A stretch of 64,000 nt of DNA from Piezodorus guildinii (taxonomy: Eukaryota > Arthropoda > Insecta > Hemiptera > Pentatomidae), in NCBI GenBank assembly GCA_023052935.1, contig CM041298.1, forward strand, positions 113,912,977-113,976,976, read 5' to 3'. Shown piece after piece: positions 43,714 through 55,148 of the stretch (its first letter is position 1; each line of letters begins with the position of its first letter). The notes under the pieces are model-generated. The model saw nothing but the letters and a program-made list of their open reading frames with translations. It had not been told where the DNA came from and searched no databases. Both the position numbers and the translations under genes were made by a program.

Positions 43714-46680
43714 TGTTATTCGGTTTCTACGTATCTTGAAACGTAAGGCCTCAAATTTTAAGGGAGGAGAAGAGGTGATTGATCGATTACTAAGATCCAT
43801 TATTAAAAATAATAAAGACAAATAAATGTAAAGAAACGAAGACTACTTCAACAATCACAATTTGTATTCACGAAGAAGATAATAGTTTTAAAAGGATAAT
43901 TTTAGATGTACTTTCGATGTAGATGTACTGTCAAATATTACTTCAAATTGTTCATCTTTAAGCGTTTAATTATTCACATATTGGTTTGCTTTTAACTTTA
44001 AATATTTGCTTAATTTCTGTTTATAGTCTTCAAATGCTCTCATTCCAATATTTTATTACTGTCATCTTATTATCATTTTAATTTAATTTTATGTTTGTTT
44101 CCATATTGTATTACTGTCAAAAGATTATTGTATCCAACTTATAAATTTTGTAATTTCATTGGTTGTTATCTTCTTTCTCTTAGCCCTGATGAAGGCCCTC
44201 TTAGCCCTGTTATTCGGTTTCTACGTATCTTGAAACGTAAGGCCTCAAATTTTAAGGGAGGAGAAGAGGTGATTGATCGATTACTAAGATTCATTATTAA
44301 AAATAATAAAGACAAATAAATAAAAAGAAACGAAGACTACTTCAACAAAAGGATTAAAATTTGTATTCACGACGAAGATAATAGTTTTAAAAGGATAATT
44401 TTAGATGTACATTCAATGTAGATGTACTGTCTAATATTACATCAAATTGTTCATCTTTAAGCGTTTAATTATTCACATATTGTTTTGCTTTTAACTTTAA
44501 ATATTTGCTTACTTTCTGTTTATAGTCTTCAAATGCTCTCATTCCAATATTTTATTACTGTCATCTTATTATCGTTTTAATTTAATTTTATGTTTGTTTC
44601 CATATTGTATTACTGTCAAAAGATTATTGTATCCAACTTATAAATTTTGTAATTTCATTGGTTGTTATCTTCTTTCTCTTAGCCCTGATGAAGGCCCTCT
44701 TAGCCCTGTTAATCGGTTTCTACGTATCTTGAAACGTAAGACCTCAAATTTTAAGGGAGGAGAAGAGGTGATTGATCGATTACTAAGATTCATTATTAAA
44801 AATAATAAAGACAAATAAATAAAAAGAAACGAAGACTACTTCAACAATCACAATTTGTATTCACGAAGAAGATAATAGTTTTAAAAGGATAATTTTAGAT
44901 GTACTTTCGATGTAGATGTACTGTCAAATATTACATCAAATTGTTCATCTTTAAGCGTTTAATTATTCACATATTGTTTTGCTTTTAACTTTAAATATTT
45001 GCTTACTTTCTGTTTATAGTCTTCTAATGCTCTCATTCCAATATTTTATTACTGTCATCTTATTATCGTTTTAATTTAATTTTATGTTTGTTTCCATATT
45101 GTATTACTGTCAAAAGATTATTGTATCCAACTTATAAATTTTGTAATTTCATTGGTTGTTATCTTCTTTCTCTTAGCCCTGATGAAGGCCCTCTTAGCCC
45201 TGTTATTCGGTTTCTACGTATCTTGAAACGTAAGGCCTCAAATTTTAAGGAGGAGAAGAGGTGATTGATCGATTACTAAGATTCATTATTAAAAATAATA
45301 AAGACAAATAAATAAAAAGAAACGAAGACTACTTCAACAAAAGGATTAAAATTTGTATTCACGACGAAGATAATAGTTTTAAAAGGATAATTTTAGATGT
45401 ACATTCAATGTAGATGTACTGTCTAATATTACATCAAATTGTTCATCTTTAAGCGTTTAATTATTCACATATTGTTTTGCTTTTAACTTTAAATATTTGC
45501 TTACTTTCTGTTTATAGTCTTCAAATGCTCTCATTCCAATATTTTATTACTGTCATCTTATTATCGTTTTAATTTAATTTTATGTTTGTTTCCATATTGT
45601 ATTACTGTCAAAAGATTATTGTATCCAACTTATAAATTTTGTAATTTCATTGGTTGTTATCTTCTTTCTCTTAGCCCTGATGAAGGCCCTCTTAGCCCTG
45701 TTAATCGGTTTCTACGTATCTTGAAACGTAAGACCTCAAATTTTAAGGGAGGAGAAGAGGTGATTGATCGATTACTAAGATTCATTATTAAAAATAATAA
45801 AGACAAATAAATAAAAAGAAACGAAGACTACTTCAACAATCACAATTTGTATTCACGAAGAAGATAATAGTTTTAAAAGGATAATTTTAGATGTACTTTC
45901 GATGTAGATGTACTGTCAAATATTACATCAAATTGTTCATCTTTAAGCGTTTAATTATTCACATATTGTTTTGCTTTTAACTTTAAATATTTGCTTACTT
46001 TCTGTTTATAGTCTTCAAATGCTCTCATTCCAATATTTTATTACTGTCATCTTATTATCGTTTTAATTTAATTTTATGTTTGTTTCCATATTGTATTACT
46101 GTCAAAAGATTATTGTATCCAACTTATAAATTTTGTAATTTCATTGGTTGTTATCTTCTTTCTCTTAGCCCTGATGAAGGCCCTCATAGCCCTGTTATTC
46201 GGTTTCTACGTATCTTGAAACGTAAGACCTCAAATTTTAAGGGAAGAGAAGAGGTGATTGATCGATTACTAAGATTCATTATTAAAAATAATAAAGACAA
46301 ATAAATATAAAGAAACGAAGACTACTTCAACATAAAGATCACAATTTGTATTCACGAAGAAGATAATAGTTTTAAAAGGATAATTTTAGATGTACTTTCG
46401 ATGTAGATGTACTGTCAAATATTACTTCAAATTGTTCATCTTTAAGCGTTTAATTATTCACATATTGTTTTGCTTTTAACTTTAAATATTTGCTTAATTT
46501 CTGTTTATAGTCTTCAAATGCTCTCATTCCAATATTTTATTACTGTCATCTTATTATCGTTTTAATTTAATTTTATGTTTGTTTCCATATTGTATTACTG
46601 TCAAAAGATTATTGTATCCAACTTATAAATTTTGTAATTTCATTGGTTGTTATCTTCTTTCCATTAGCCCTGATGAAGGT
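43714..46680 (+). repeat. Tandem array of six ~494/499-bp units with dimeric higher-order structure
   Basis: Unit starts (TGTTA.TCGGTTTCTACGTA) at 43714, 44208, 44707, 45201, 45699 and 46193. Units starting at 44208 and 45201 share ACAAAAGGATTAAAATTTG and ACATTCAATG; those at 44707 and 45699 share ACAATCACAATTTG and ACTTTCGATG, so a ~993-bp dimer has been copied. The first and last units share TACTTCAAATTG and GCTTAATTTCTG. Each unit has a 74-codon frame, but with no coding signature. Each also has CCCTGATGAAGGCCCTC and TTGAAACGTAAGGCC. Confidence 0.95.
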
Positions 46681-46830
46681 CCACAATGTAGGCCGAAACA
46701 TCGGCCCACAATTAGAATAAGTGTTACTTATTTGTGTAATTTTTTTTATGAATGCACCCAAAACCATCTTTCTCATAAATTAATGTATAGTAATTATTTC
46801 ATTCATTCATAAACAGTAAACATTGTCTTA
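46660..46830 (+). mobile_element. Foldback-element terminus bounding the array
   Basis: CCCTGATGAAGGTCC, loop, GGCCGAAACATCGGCCC, then blocks matching the arm of 14710-15634 (TTACTTATTTGTGT, GCACCCAAAACCA, CTTTCTCAT). So the tandem array ends in the terminal sequence of that family. Confidence 0.55.
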
Positions 46831-47596
46831 AATATTTTTGAACAAAAAATTAGAAAAAAAGAAAATGAATCCTCAAGAACAAGAGGGTGTAAGGCATCGA
46901 CCCAGACCTCCCTTATCCTTCTTCCATTGTCCCCCTATTCCTTCTGGATAGGGAGGAAGGAGAGATCCCTGGAGTCTGGAGTTATCACTGGATGGCTGGA
47001 GTTATCCCTGGAACCCTGGAGTTATCCCTCATCCTCAACTCATTTGTCCGACCCCGTAAATGCTCTCTTGGCCTGAGGATTATTTCGCCCTCTCGCCTCA
47101 CAAGAAATTCTTATTTCCATGGCTTCATCAGGATCACCTTCCTTGTCCTCTGTAATCTTTCAGGATTATTTTTTCTTTTGTTTTGTTGTTATTTTTTTTT
47201 TTTCGGTGAAATATTTCTTTGCTCAGATCCTGATTAACCTTCGACAATGCTTAGCGCACCTGGTTGCGGTCTTTATATCTCTTGTTGTCTTGACATTTTT
47301 TTTTTTGTAATCGCATGGTGCTTTATTTTATTCAGTGATTCACTGTTTATTAATACCATTACGCTACATGCATAATGATTATAAATAATAATAAATAATA
47401 AATCTTTTTATTTGTTTTCGGGCTAGCCTATTATATACAAATGGAGTTGAGTTTTACAAAATTATTTCAGTTAAAAATAAATCAAATAGATATATTAAAA
47501 CTGTACTAAACCAAATAAGGTTCCTTAACTGAAATAAATACATAATAAAAGGAAAAATAAAATGTAACTGTAGAAATATTAAACAAAATAAAAAAA
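46831..47596. other. Unassigned stretch with a short tandem repeat
   Basis: CTGGAGTTATC recurs at about 46975, 46998 and 47019 in a GC-richer, pyrimidine-rich block (46880-47110). No gene is supported; the frames at 46992-47310 lack protein character. Confidence 0.35.
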
Positions 47597-48395
47597 TCTG
47601 GTGCGGGCAACACACGACTTTCACTTACTCCAGTTTAAAATCAATTGAAGAACTTTCAAATGCAGTTAGGGATAAAAGTTATTTAAATCATTAAAGAATT
47701 AATTAAATTTCTATAGAAACATGTGTTTTTATTAAAAAATCTATTAAATAATTATCTAAAATAACCAGTTAGTTTTATCGGCTTTTCATCACTCTCTATT
47801 AACTTTTTAAAGCTTGTGTATGCGATAATATTTTTTCTAAAATCTTTAGCTTTCCAACGGTATATTGTATAATATACATGATTACAGTACTTAAGTTAAA
47901 AAACAAAAAATTGTGGTAACAAGGTAATATGGTTATTATTAAAGAATTTACAAAATCAAAGATACTTTAGAGGAAGAAAATTTAAAATATCGGCATTTAT
48001 GCCCTGTCATACTATTTTCATCAGAATGAAACCTACATGATGTTAATGCCTATTAAATTTCACATTGATATAGCGAGTTTAATCAAAATCGTCAGAACCG
48101 TTTTCGAGAAAATCGAAAAAAAGATGCAAAATACATGGTATAAAGTGGCTCTTCTGGTAAGCCCATTTTGATGAAAAAAGTTTTGTAACGTCTCGGGAAT
48201 TTATTGGTCTTAAATATGACATTATAGTTTCATAGGACTTACCGTTTCCGCCCGGAAGTTACCACACACAGAGACCTTTTTGCGGGACTTATTTGGACTC
48301 AGGGGACCCTAAAATGTGTATTTCCGTTGAAAACTGGAATTCGAAAATTTTCACGATCGCAATACTTTCCCTTACTATATATAGTAAGCGAAAGT
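47597..48395 (+). mobile_element. Helentron/HINE-like element, copy I
   Basis: Clean plus-oriented copy, 799 bp: 5' TCTGGTGCGGGCAACACACG then ACTTTCACTTAC; 3' CTTACTATATATAGTAAGCG then AAAGT. Bounded by A-rich sequence on both sides (AAAAAA before, AAAAA after). Confidence 0.85.
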
Positions 48396-49065
48396 AAAAA
48401 TCATAAATACTATAACAGATGCAATTATTGTTATTTTGGTAATCTGCTTAAATTGAAATTATTTTTGAAGAGATAGATAAAAATTTCTTAGCTTTAAACA
48501 TAGTTATACCTGTCATGGCCGCTACTGATGTTCAACTTACGTATCGCTCCATGATTTTACCTTATTAGCTCGAAGTCACTGAATCTTCAGCCTTCAAACT
48601 TTGTGAATGGTGAATTGTTAACCCACTGAACACTTAACAATCGTTAATACTGAGGTGAGTGCACTTATTTCACTAAAGCAAATTATAGACTGGTGGCAGC
48701 CTGGAGTGGGGGGAGCGAGGCTCCTAGAAGATAAGTCCTAATCCTTTTCATGTTTACAAGGTCTAGTTCGAGTCTCCTGTCATCTACGACTAATAATATA
48801 AACATTTTGTGTATATATTTAAGTTTAACTTTTTTTTTTTTTTTTACTCAAGACTTTTTATTTATTTTTCTAAAGACATTTTTTATTCTACCATAAGACT
48901 TTTTTTTCAATATGTTTAATTTATTTAGTTTAATTATTCAATATGTTTCAATTGATATGTATATATTTTTGTAAATAGATATAGTAGCTAGATTTTTCTT
49001 CTTTATTTAGGTAAATTAATATTAAAAGTTTATTTTTTTTTCTCTTAATTCTTCTAATTTTATTC

Positions 49066-50682
49066 ATGGATCTCGACATGAATACTTCCTGTGACGACTC
49101 GGCAGAGGAAACGCCCTTCTCGGAAATTAGCGAGTCAGATTCTCAATATTTGAAGCCGCGTCAGAAACAGCAAAGAGCTTTAAATCCTGGACCTGGAGAC
49201 TCTCCGAATAAGAAAAAAAATAAAGCGGCCAAAACCAAACAGGTTTCTAACCAAATAAATTCCCCACCAAAAACACGCAGTACCACTGCAGCCATCAAAA
49301 ATGAGCATACGGCGCCGTCTACATCTACCACCACACCGTCTTCAGCGGCAGCACCATCGACCTCAACCGGCAACAATACTGTTGCAGCGAACAACTCACA
49401 CGTCATCCCGGGGCCCCAGGGGTTTTCTGATCCGGAGCCACCACCCATATTCGTTAATAATATATCAAATTTCATTACGTTTGGTCAAGAAATCGCCAAC
49501 TTGATCGGACAGCCAAACTTTAGATGTTTTTCCAGACTGAGCGATATCAAGATAAATACTAACTCAAAAGAAAATTACAAAAAGCTCGTAACCTATTTAT
49601 CTACCAAGAACTACGACTTCCACTGCTACCAGCTAAGGCAGGAAAAATCATACCGAGTGGTTTTAAGGGGACTCCACTCAACGACCCCCACTGACGCAAT
49701 TAAAAGAGCCCTGGAAGAGATAGGCCATACCGCTAGACACGTTACTTGCGTCTTACACCCCTCTGAAAAATACCCCCTTCCACTATTTTTCGTGGATTTG
49801 GAGCCAGCACAAAACAACCCGGATATATTTCAGGTGACGAGGCTCTTATACTCAGTCATCCGATTTGAACAGCCCAGACAAAAATCAATAATAGTCCAGT
49901 GCACAAACTGTCAAAATTTAGGACACACCAAGTCCTATTGTCACCATCAGGCCCGGTGCGTCAAATGTGCCGGCCCGCACACATCTGAAAACTGCCCGAA
50001 ATCAAGAAATGAGCCGGCAAAATGTGCTCTCTGTGGCGAAGCACACCCTGCCAGCTACAAAGGATGTGCGATTTATAAAAATCTATACAAACAAAAATTT
50101 CATAGCCTGCAGTTAAAAATCACTGAACAGAAGAATTATACGCAGGCTCCTGTCGCTGACTCTTTGAACTTCCCAGACCTCAATCAACGCCAAGGTAACA
50201 TCACTCACCAGACGACTACCACAACCAACATGGTAAAAGCCACAACACCTCTCTCTACAATCACCTCGCAAAATCAACAGCCTCGACGACAGGCGCCTCC
50301 AAAACCCCAACCCAGATCTCAAAACTCCCAACCTCAGCCTGAAGTTCCGCTCCAACCGATTCCCTCCCATCATCTGCCCTTACAGGCCAAATTACCAACA
50401 GAAAAACCAAACCAAGTTCCACCCCGTCCTATTGTCCACACAAAACCAAATCCGCCTCCTCTATCATCCCAGAACGAACTTCCTCGTACCCCTCGACGGG
50501 TACAACCCACAAACAACAATCCTCCTCCAACATCTCATACTCATCCCTCTCCTAATTCAAATCCTCCTGACATTTTTTCCATCTTGAATTCCTTCCTCTT
50601 GGACCTTCAAGAAACTATCAAACCTCTTATCACCCTTCTCACGCGAATCCTTTCTGAAATCCCATTTAATTTCCAACGATGA
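49066..50682 (+). CDS. Jockey-like LINE ORF1 (gag-like nucleic-acid-binding protein)
   Basis: 538 residues. A Ser/Thr/Pro-rich, basic N-terminal third (about 1-125) is followed by a folded region with the gag-associated PRE_C2HC-type segment around 195-265 (VVLRGLHSTTPTDAIKRALE). Three zinc knuckles come next: C279-x2-C-x4-H-x4-C292, C298-x2-C-x3-H-x4-C310 and C320-x2-C-x3-H-x6-C334. A long Pro/Gln-rich tail completes it. Such proteins coat the LINE RNA and direct nuclear entry or chaperoning. The first ATG gives MDLDMNTS; a second in-frame ATG is four codons on. The stop overlaps the ORF2 start as ATGA, suggesting termination-reinitiation. Confidence 0.93.
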   Translation: MDLDMNTSCDDSAEETPFSEISESDSQYLKPRQKQQRALNPGPGDSPNKKKNKAAKTKQVSNQINSPPKTRSTTAAIKNEHTAPSTSTTTPSSAAAPSTSTGNNTVAANNSHVIPGPQGFSDPEPPPIFVNNISNFITFGQEIANLIGQPNFRCFSRLSDIKINTNSKENYKKLVTYLSTKNYDFHCYQLRQEKSYRVVLRGLHSTTPTDAIKRALEEIGHTARHVTCVLHPSEKYPLPLFFVDLEPAQNNPDIFQVTRLLYSVIRFEQPRQKSIIVQCTNCQNLGHTKSYCHHQARCVKCAGPHTSENCPKSRNEPAKCALCGEAHPASYKGCAIYKNLYKQKFHSLQLKITEQKNYTQAPVADSLNFPDLNQRQGNITHQTTTTTNMVKATTPLSTITSQNQQPRRQAPPKPQPRSQNSQPQPEVPLQPIPSHHLPLQAKLPTEKPNQVPPRPIVHTKPNPPPLSSQNELPRTPRRVQPTNNNPPPTSHTHPSPNSNPPDIFSILNSFLLDLQETIKPLITLLTRILSEIPFNFQR

Positions 50683-53375
50683 GTGTAAAGCCCCTAGCTG
50701 TCCTCTTGTGGAACGCTAACGGCCTACTTCAACACCGTGACGAACTCGACATATTCCTCCATGACAACCATATTGATATAGCACTACTGACTGAAACACA
50801 TTTCACTCAACGATCACGTTTTTACATACGAGACTATATTACTTACAGAACTGACCACCCAGACAACACTGCCCATGCGGGTTCTTGCATCCTTATTCAT
50901 AAATCCATTTCACATTCCTATGTCCCTTCTACTCCAACTGATGCTATACAATCGACCTCTGTATCCATTTCAAATCATCCTTCTCATGTAACTTTCGCAG
51001 CTGTATACTGTCCTCCAGGTAATGCCGTTTCATTTAACTGCCTCAACTCCTTATTCCTTTCCCTCGGACCGCGCTTTATTGCTGGAGGAGACTATAATGC
51101 TAAACACCAACGATGGGGTTGTCGAACATCAAATACCCGTGGAAATATCCTCTCCCGTGTTTCATCTTCAAATAGCTATTCCATCCTCTCGCCCATGAAT
51201 CCCACTTACTGGCCTACATCCCGAAAAAAACATCCTGATATCCTAGATATATTCGTCACCTCCCAGCTTTCCTCCTCACATACATCTGTTAAATCCTTGA
51301 ATGACCTCTCATCCGACCACAGTCCAGTTCTGCTTTCTTTGCATTCGGGCTTTGTTCCTAGGCCAACCCCTCCTAAATTGATCCTTGGACGAGTGGACTG
51401 GGACGGATTTCGGACAGACTTGGAGACAAAACTGGATTTAAGAATCTCACTAAAGACTAAACTAGATATTGACAGAGCCGTAGAACAACTTACTGACTCA
51501 ATAGGTAGCAGCATACGTGATAACACTACAAACACCTACAACAATAACACTCAACAGACTAACCTGCCACAGCACATTCGAATCTTATTAAGGGAAAAAC
51601 GAAGAGCTAGATCGAAGTGGCATAGGACTAGATACCCAGCTGACAAAACTATTTATACCACTCTGACTAACAAACTTAAAGCAGAAATCAGGAAATTCAA
51701 AATTCAAAACATACTGAATACGACAGAAAATCTCACTACGACTGATAAATCACTTTGGACTACCACTAAGAAATTACTTCAGTTCAAAGATTTTAATCAT
51801 CCTCTCCTCAATGAATCTCAATCCTGGACCAGATCCGATGAAGAAAAATCCCAAACATTCGCTCAGCACCTCTTTGAAACCTACAATCCGCATCCTAATA
51901 TATTTAATCACCATCACCTTGAGTGCGTTGAAGCAGAGCTGGATATTCCACTCCAATTGGCCCTCCCTCCCAAAGCATTTCATCCTTCAGAAATCTCAAA
52001 CATAATCCACAGATTACCTTCCCGCAAAGCTCCTGGACACGATCTAATCACTCCCAATATTCTAAAACAACTTCCCAGAAAATCCATTCTATTCCTTACC
52101 TATATTTACAATGCCGTTCTCCGAACCACATATTTTCCTAAATCCTGGAAGTTAGCCATTGTTAAAATGATCCCTAAACCTAAAAAGCCGCTGGAACTCC
52201 CTTCCTCTTACCGTCCTATATCTCTTTTACCCATTATGGGTAAAATCCTGGAAAGACTAATCCTTAAACGACTCTATCCTATCCTAAAGACGTTTCAGAT
52301 AATCCCGGATCACCAGTTTGGATTTCGCTCATCCCACTCCACCATCCAACAATGTCATCGTGTGGTGGATGTTGTCTCTTCAGCATTGGAGCGTGGATTG
52401 TACTGCACGGGAGCCTTCCTCGACGTAGAACAGGCCTTTGACCGAGTTTGGCACCCGGGACTGCTTTACAAGCTCCGAAAATTCCTTCCACCTACATACT
52501 ACCTCATCATCCAGTCATACCTCTCTGAAAGATCCTTCAAAATAAACCACAATAGTTCCTATTCATCCCTTTTTACTCAGTCTGCTGGTGTCCCTCAAGG
52601 TAGTATCCTTGGACCCATCCTCTACACAGTCTATACAGCTGATATCCCAACCCATCCCAACACTTTCCTTTCTACCTATGCTGATGACACTTGTGTGTTA
52701 TCAGTCAATAACGATCCTACTATTGCCTCTCAAACTCTTCAATCCCATATCAGAGAGCTTGAGATATGGTGTCAGAATTGGAGAATCAAAATCAATGCCA
52801 ACAAATCCCACCAAATTACCTTTACCCTTCGTCGTAAACCTATGACATCCTGCCCTACAGTTTCCTTTAATAATATTCCGCTTGTTCCAGTTGAACAGAT
52901 CCGCTACCTAGGACTACTACTTGACAAACGTCTAACATGGAATCCCCATACACGACTGAAACGACAAGAAACTGCCCGTCGCTTTCGCTTACTACAACAC
53001 TTACTGGACAGACGCTCCAACCTTCCACTTATCTACAAAAGGCTCATCTATATCACCATCATAAGGCCTATCTGGACTTACGGAGTTGAGCTTTGGGGCT
53101 CTACGAAACCATCAAATTCTTCCCGTATTCAATCCTTACAATCCAAAATCCTTCGAAAAATCCTCAATGCTCCTTACTTTGTCACAAATAAACTCATCCA
53201 TAAAGACCTTAACATCCCATATGTTGCTGATTTGGCCCGAACCAAGTATCAATCCTTCCATGACAAACTCCACTCCCACTCTAATCCTCTAGTTTCAATT
53301 CTTGCTTCCTCTTCAATTCCTGACAATCCTACGAGGCGCCTGAAAAGAAGATGGCCTCGAGACCTTCTAGTTTAG
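50679..53375 (+). CDS. Jockey-like LINE ORF2 (endonuclease-reverse transcriptase)
   Basis: 898 residues, the usual length for the group. The N-terminal apurinic-like endonuclease has WNANG (11-15), the catalytic Glu39 in LLTETHF, GGDYNAKH (136-143) and the closing SSDHSP (Asp213-His214). The RT domain has KAPGHDLITPNILK, YRPISLLPIMGKILE, QFGFRSSHST, FLDVEQAFDRVWH (Asp582), AGVPQGSILGPILY and STYADDTC (Tyr667-Asp670). Then RYLGLLLDKRLTWNPH and a C-terminal thumb/connection ending RLKRRWPRD. No RNase H is visible. The frame is free of stops, unlike all other copies in the window. It nicks target DNA and primes reverse transcription from the nick (family knowledge). Confidence 0.95.
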   Translation: MSVKPLAVLLWNANGLLQHRDELDIFLHDNHIDIALLTETHFTQRSRFYIRDYITYRTDHPDNTAHAGSCILIHKSISHSYVPSTPTDAIQSTSVSISNHPSHVTFAAVYCPPGNAVSFNCLNSLFLSLGPRFIAGGDYNAKHQRWGCRTSNTRGNILSRVSSSNSYSILSPMNPTYWPTSRKKHPDILDIFVTSQLSSSHTSVKSLNDLSSDHSPVLLSLHSGFVPRPTPPKLILGRVDWDGFRTDLETKLDLRISLKTKLDIDRAVEQLTDSIGSSIRDNTTNTYNNNTQQTNLPQHIRILLREKRRARSKWHRTRYPADKTIYTTLTNKLKAEIRKFKIQNILNTTENLTTTDKSLWTTTKKLLQFKDFNHPLLNESQSWTRSDEEKSQTFAQHLFETYNPHPNIFNHHHLECVEAELDIPLQLALPPKAFHPSEISNIIHRLPSRKAPGHDLITPNILKQLPRKSILFLTYIYNAVLRTTYFPKSWKLAIVKMIPKPKKPLELPSSYRPISLLPIMGKILERLILKRLYPILKTFQIIPDHQFGFRSSHSTIQQCHRVVDVVSSALERGLYCTGAFLDVEQAFDRVWHPGLLYKLRKFLPPTYYLIIQSYLSERSFKINHNSSYSSLFTQSAGVPQGSILGPILYTVYTADIPTHPNTFLSTYADDTCVLSVNNDPTIASQTLQSHIRELEIWCQNWRIKINANKSHQITFTLRRKPMTSCPTVSFNNIPLVPVEQIRYLGLLLDKRLTWNPHTRLKRQETARRFRLLQHLLDRRSNLPLIYKRLIYITIIRPIWTYGVELWGSTKPSNSSRIQSLQSKILRKILNAPYFVTNKLIHKDLNIPYVADLARTKYQSFHDKLHSHSNPLVSILASSSIPDNPTRRLKRRWPRDLLV

Positions 53376-53590
53376 TTACTTAGTGGAGTGATGCCAATGG
53401 GCGTTTTCTCTTCGCGTTTTTTTCATGTATTTTATCATTATTAACATATTTACTTGTTGTATTACAAAATACAGTTGTAAATTTCAATAAAAAAAAATAT
53501 TAAAAAAAAAAAAAAGCTTTAAACATTATGTTACATAATAAAATAAATTATCGAATTTCTTTTTATTTTCTATCTGCAACAAATGTTCTA

Positions 53591-54481
53591 TTGGGTTGTG
53601 TCACATGAAATGTCCGTTTTCAAGGTAAAGGATTTTTATTAAAAATACGATATGAAAACAAGATAATTTTATTCGAAGTATTTACCTTCTTTTTCTACAC
53701 ATTTTTCCCAACGTGACACCAACTTTTTTATCCCCGAACTGAAAAACTCTGAGCTTTAATGTGAAACAAAATCTGAAAACGCACTTTTCACTTGATCATC
53801 ATTTTCAAAAAGTTTTCCTTTGACGAAGTTGTCTAAATTCCTGAACAGGTGGCAATCTGTTGGAGACGAGTAAGGAGAATATGGTGGGTGCGGAAGAACT
53901 TCGTAGCCCAGTTCTTTTAATTTTTGCACGGTATGTTTTGAAACATGCCGCTCAGTTAGATCATGAGGTACCCATGTATCGAGCTTTTTTACTTTCCCAA
54001 TACACTTTAAATGTCTGGAAACGGTAGATGCACTTGCATTTAGTTGTGCTGAGAGTCCTTTAACTGTTTGGTAGGGGTTTCCTTCTACTGTATTCTTCCT
54101 CGGGGCAAGTTTTCCAAGTCGGTATCCCCAGCTGGAAACTTAGCAAACAAACGGCGAATGGTCCGTTCATTATCACGCCCTTCCCCAAACGCCTTGCAAA
54201 TATTTCTAGCGGTCTCAGCTGCTGAATGGCCGAGTTTAAACTCGTACAAAAATATTACTCGAAAATCGCGTGTTTCCATGTTCATATTTGGAGGTATACT
54301 AAAAAGTGGGCAAGTGATTGGGTGAATGTATGATAAGCTAATGTTTATAATACAAAGGTAGAGGATTAGTAACTGTTTACTTGAAATATGTAAACATTCG
54401 GAAGAAAACAACAGGGTCCTGCGAAATTCTTTATGTATTTCAGAAACTATAAAAACGTACATTTCATGTGAAACAACCCAA
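53591..54481 (-). mobile_element. Mariner element, internally deleted (family M2)
   Basis: Ends TTGGGTTGTGTCACATGAAA and, inverted, TTGGGTTGTTTCACATGAAA; TA at 53589-53590 and 54482-54483. 891 bp. Same central deletion as 33589-34506 and two further small deletions. Confidence 0.92.
53672..54294 (-). pseudogene. Mariner transposase remnant (M2)
   Basis: Minus strand MNMETRDFRVIFLYEFKLG, ARNICKAFGEG, RTIRRLFAKFPAGDTDLENLPRG in one frame. A deletion then joins to a sequence lacking the DNDVLQ region. The catalytic core with the first two Asp blocks is missing; PHPPYSP and the C-terminus remain in another frame. Inactive. Confidence 0.85.
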
Positions 54482-54483
54482 TA

Positions 54484-54904
54484 TTATTAGGTCATAATTG
54501 TCTGTATTATTTTCAATATATGTCCTCAAGTATTTATTTCTGGATGCGGAGTTAACATGGCATTGCAACAGAAAATTATTAAGAACTTCATTAAGAATAT
54601 AATGAGTATGTTATTGGTTTGTCTGGAAAGTTATGAAGGATATTGTTTTAGAAAGAAATTTAATTAAAATATTCTTCACTACTAATTAATACATTTGTTC
54701 CTAAGTAGAGGCAGCTTTTTCACTCCCTCGTATGAAAATATTAAATGATATTTCATTATAATTAATTTTATACTCGATGAAATAAAGTGAAATCATAGCA
54801 ATAAACATTTTATCAGAAAACATTTCTTTAATTGAAACTATTCATGACTACAGATTGAGATAATTTTTTTAAACTTGGTAATGATAAGTCATGACGATAA
54901 AAAG
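54484..54904. other. Unassigned stretch
   Basis: No supported gene or repeat between the mariner and the RT remnant. Confidence 0.3.
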
Positions 54905-55148
54905 GGCCCAAACAAGGGTATTGTCTATCCCCACTGCTGTTAAATCTCTATGTTGAAGAGGTTCTAAAGGTATGGAAGTAGGAATGCATAGGGATGGTAT
55001 TGATGGTAGACAATAAATGCCTTTATACCCTGCACTTTGCCGACGATCAGATAATAATAGCGAACGACAATGAAGATGCCAACAACATGCTAAGAAAGCT
55101 CCAGGAGGGTATAGAGCATGGGGCTTGAAAATAAGTAAGAAAAAAAAA

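Larger units (their letters stand above)
48502..53514 (+). mobile_element. Complete jockey-like LINE
   Basis: Flanked by the 12-bp duplication AGCTTTAAACAT (48490-48501 and 53515-53526). Order: 5' UTR of 564 bp, ORF1, ORF2 overlapping by 4 bp (ATGA), a short 3' UTR ending TTTCAATAAA, then an A-rich tail. Both ORFs are open and all catalytic residues checked are present, so this copy looks recent and possibly competent. Decayed relatives lie at 6290, 11795, 28030 and 37622. An insertion just downstream of copy I, in AT-rich DNA. Confidence 0.93.

Noticed and set aside
44095..46812. Six near-identical 74-77-codon frames in the 494-bp array
   Set aside because: They are repeated with the array, changes between units show no codon bias, and there is no domain or start context; by-products of the tandem repeat.
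49161..50373. Antisense frames of 86-104 codons over the LINE ORF1
   Set aside because: Shadows of the Pro/Ser-rich coding frame with no protein character of their own.
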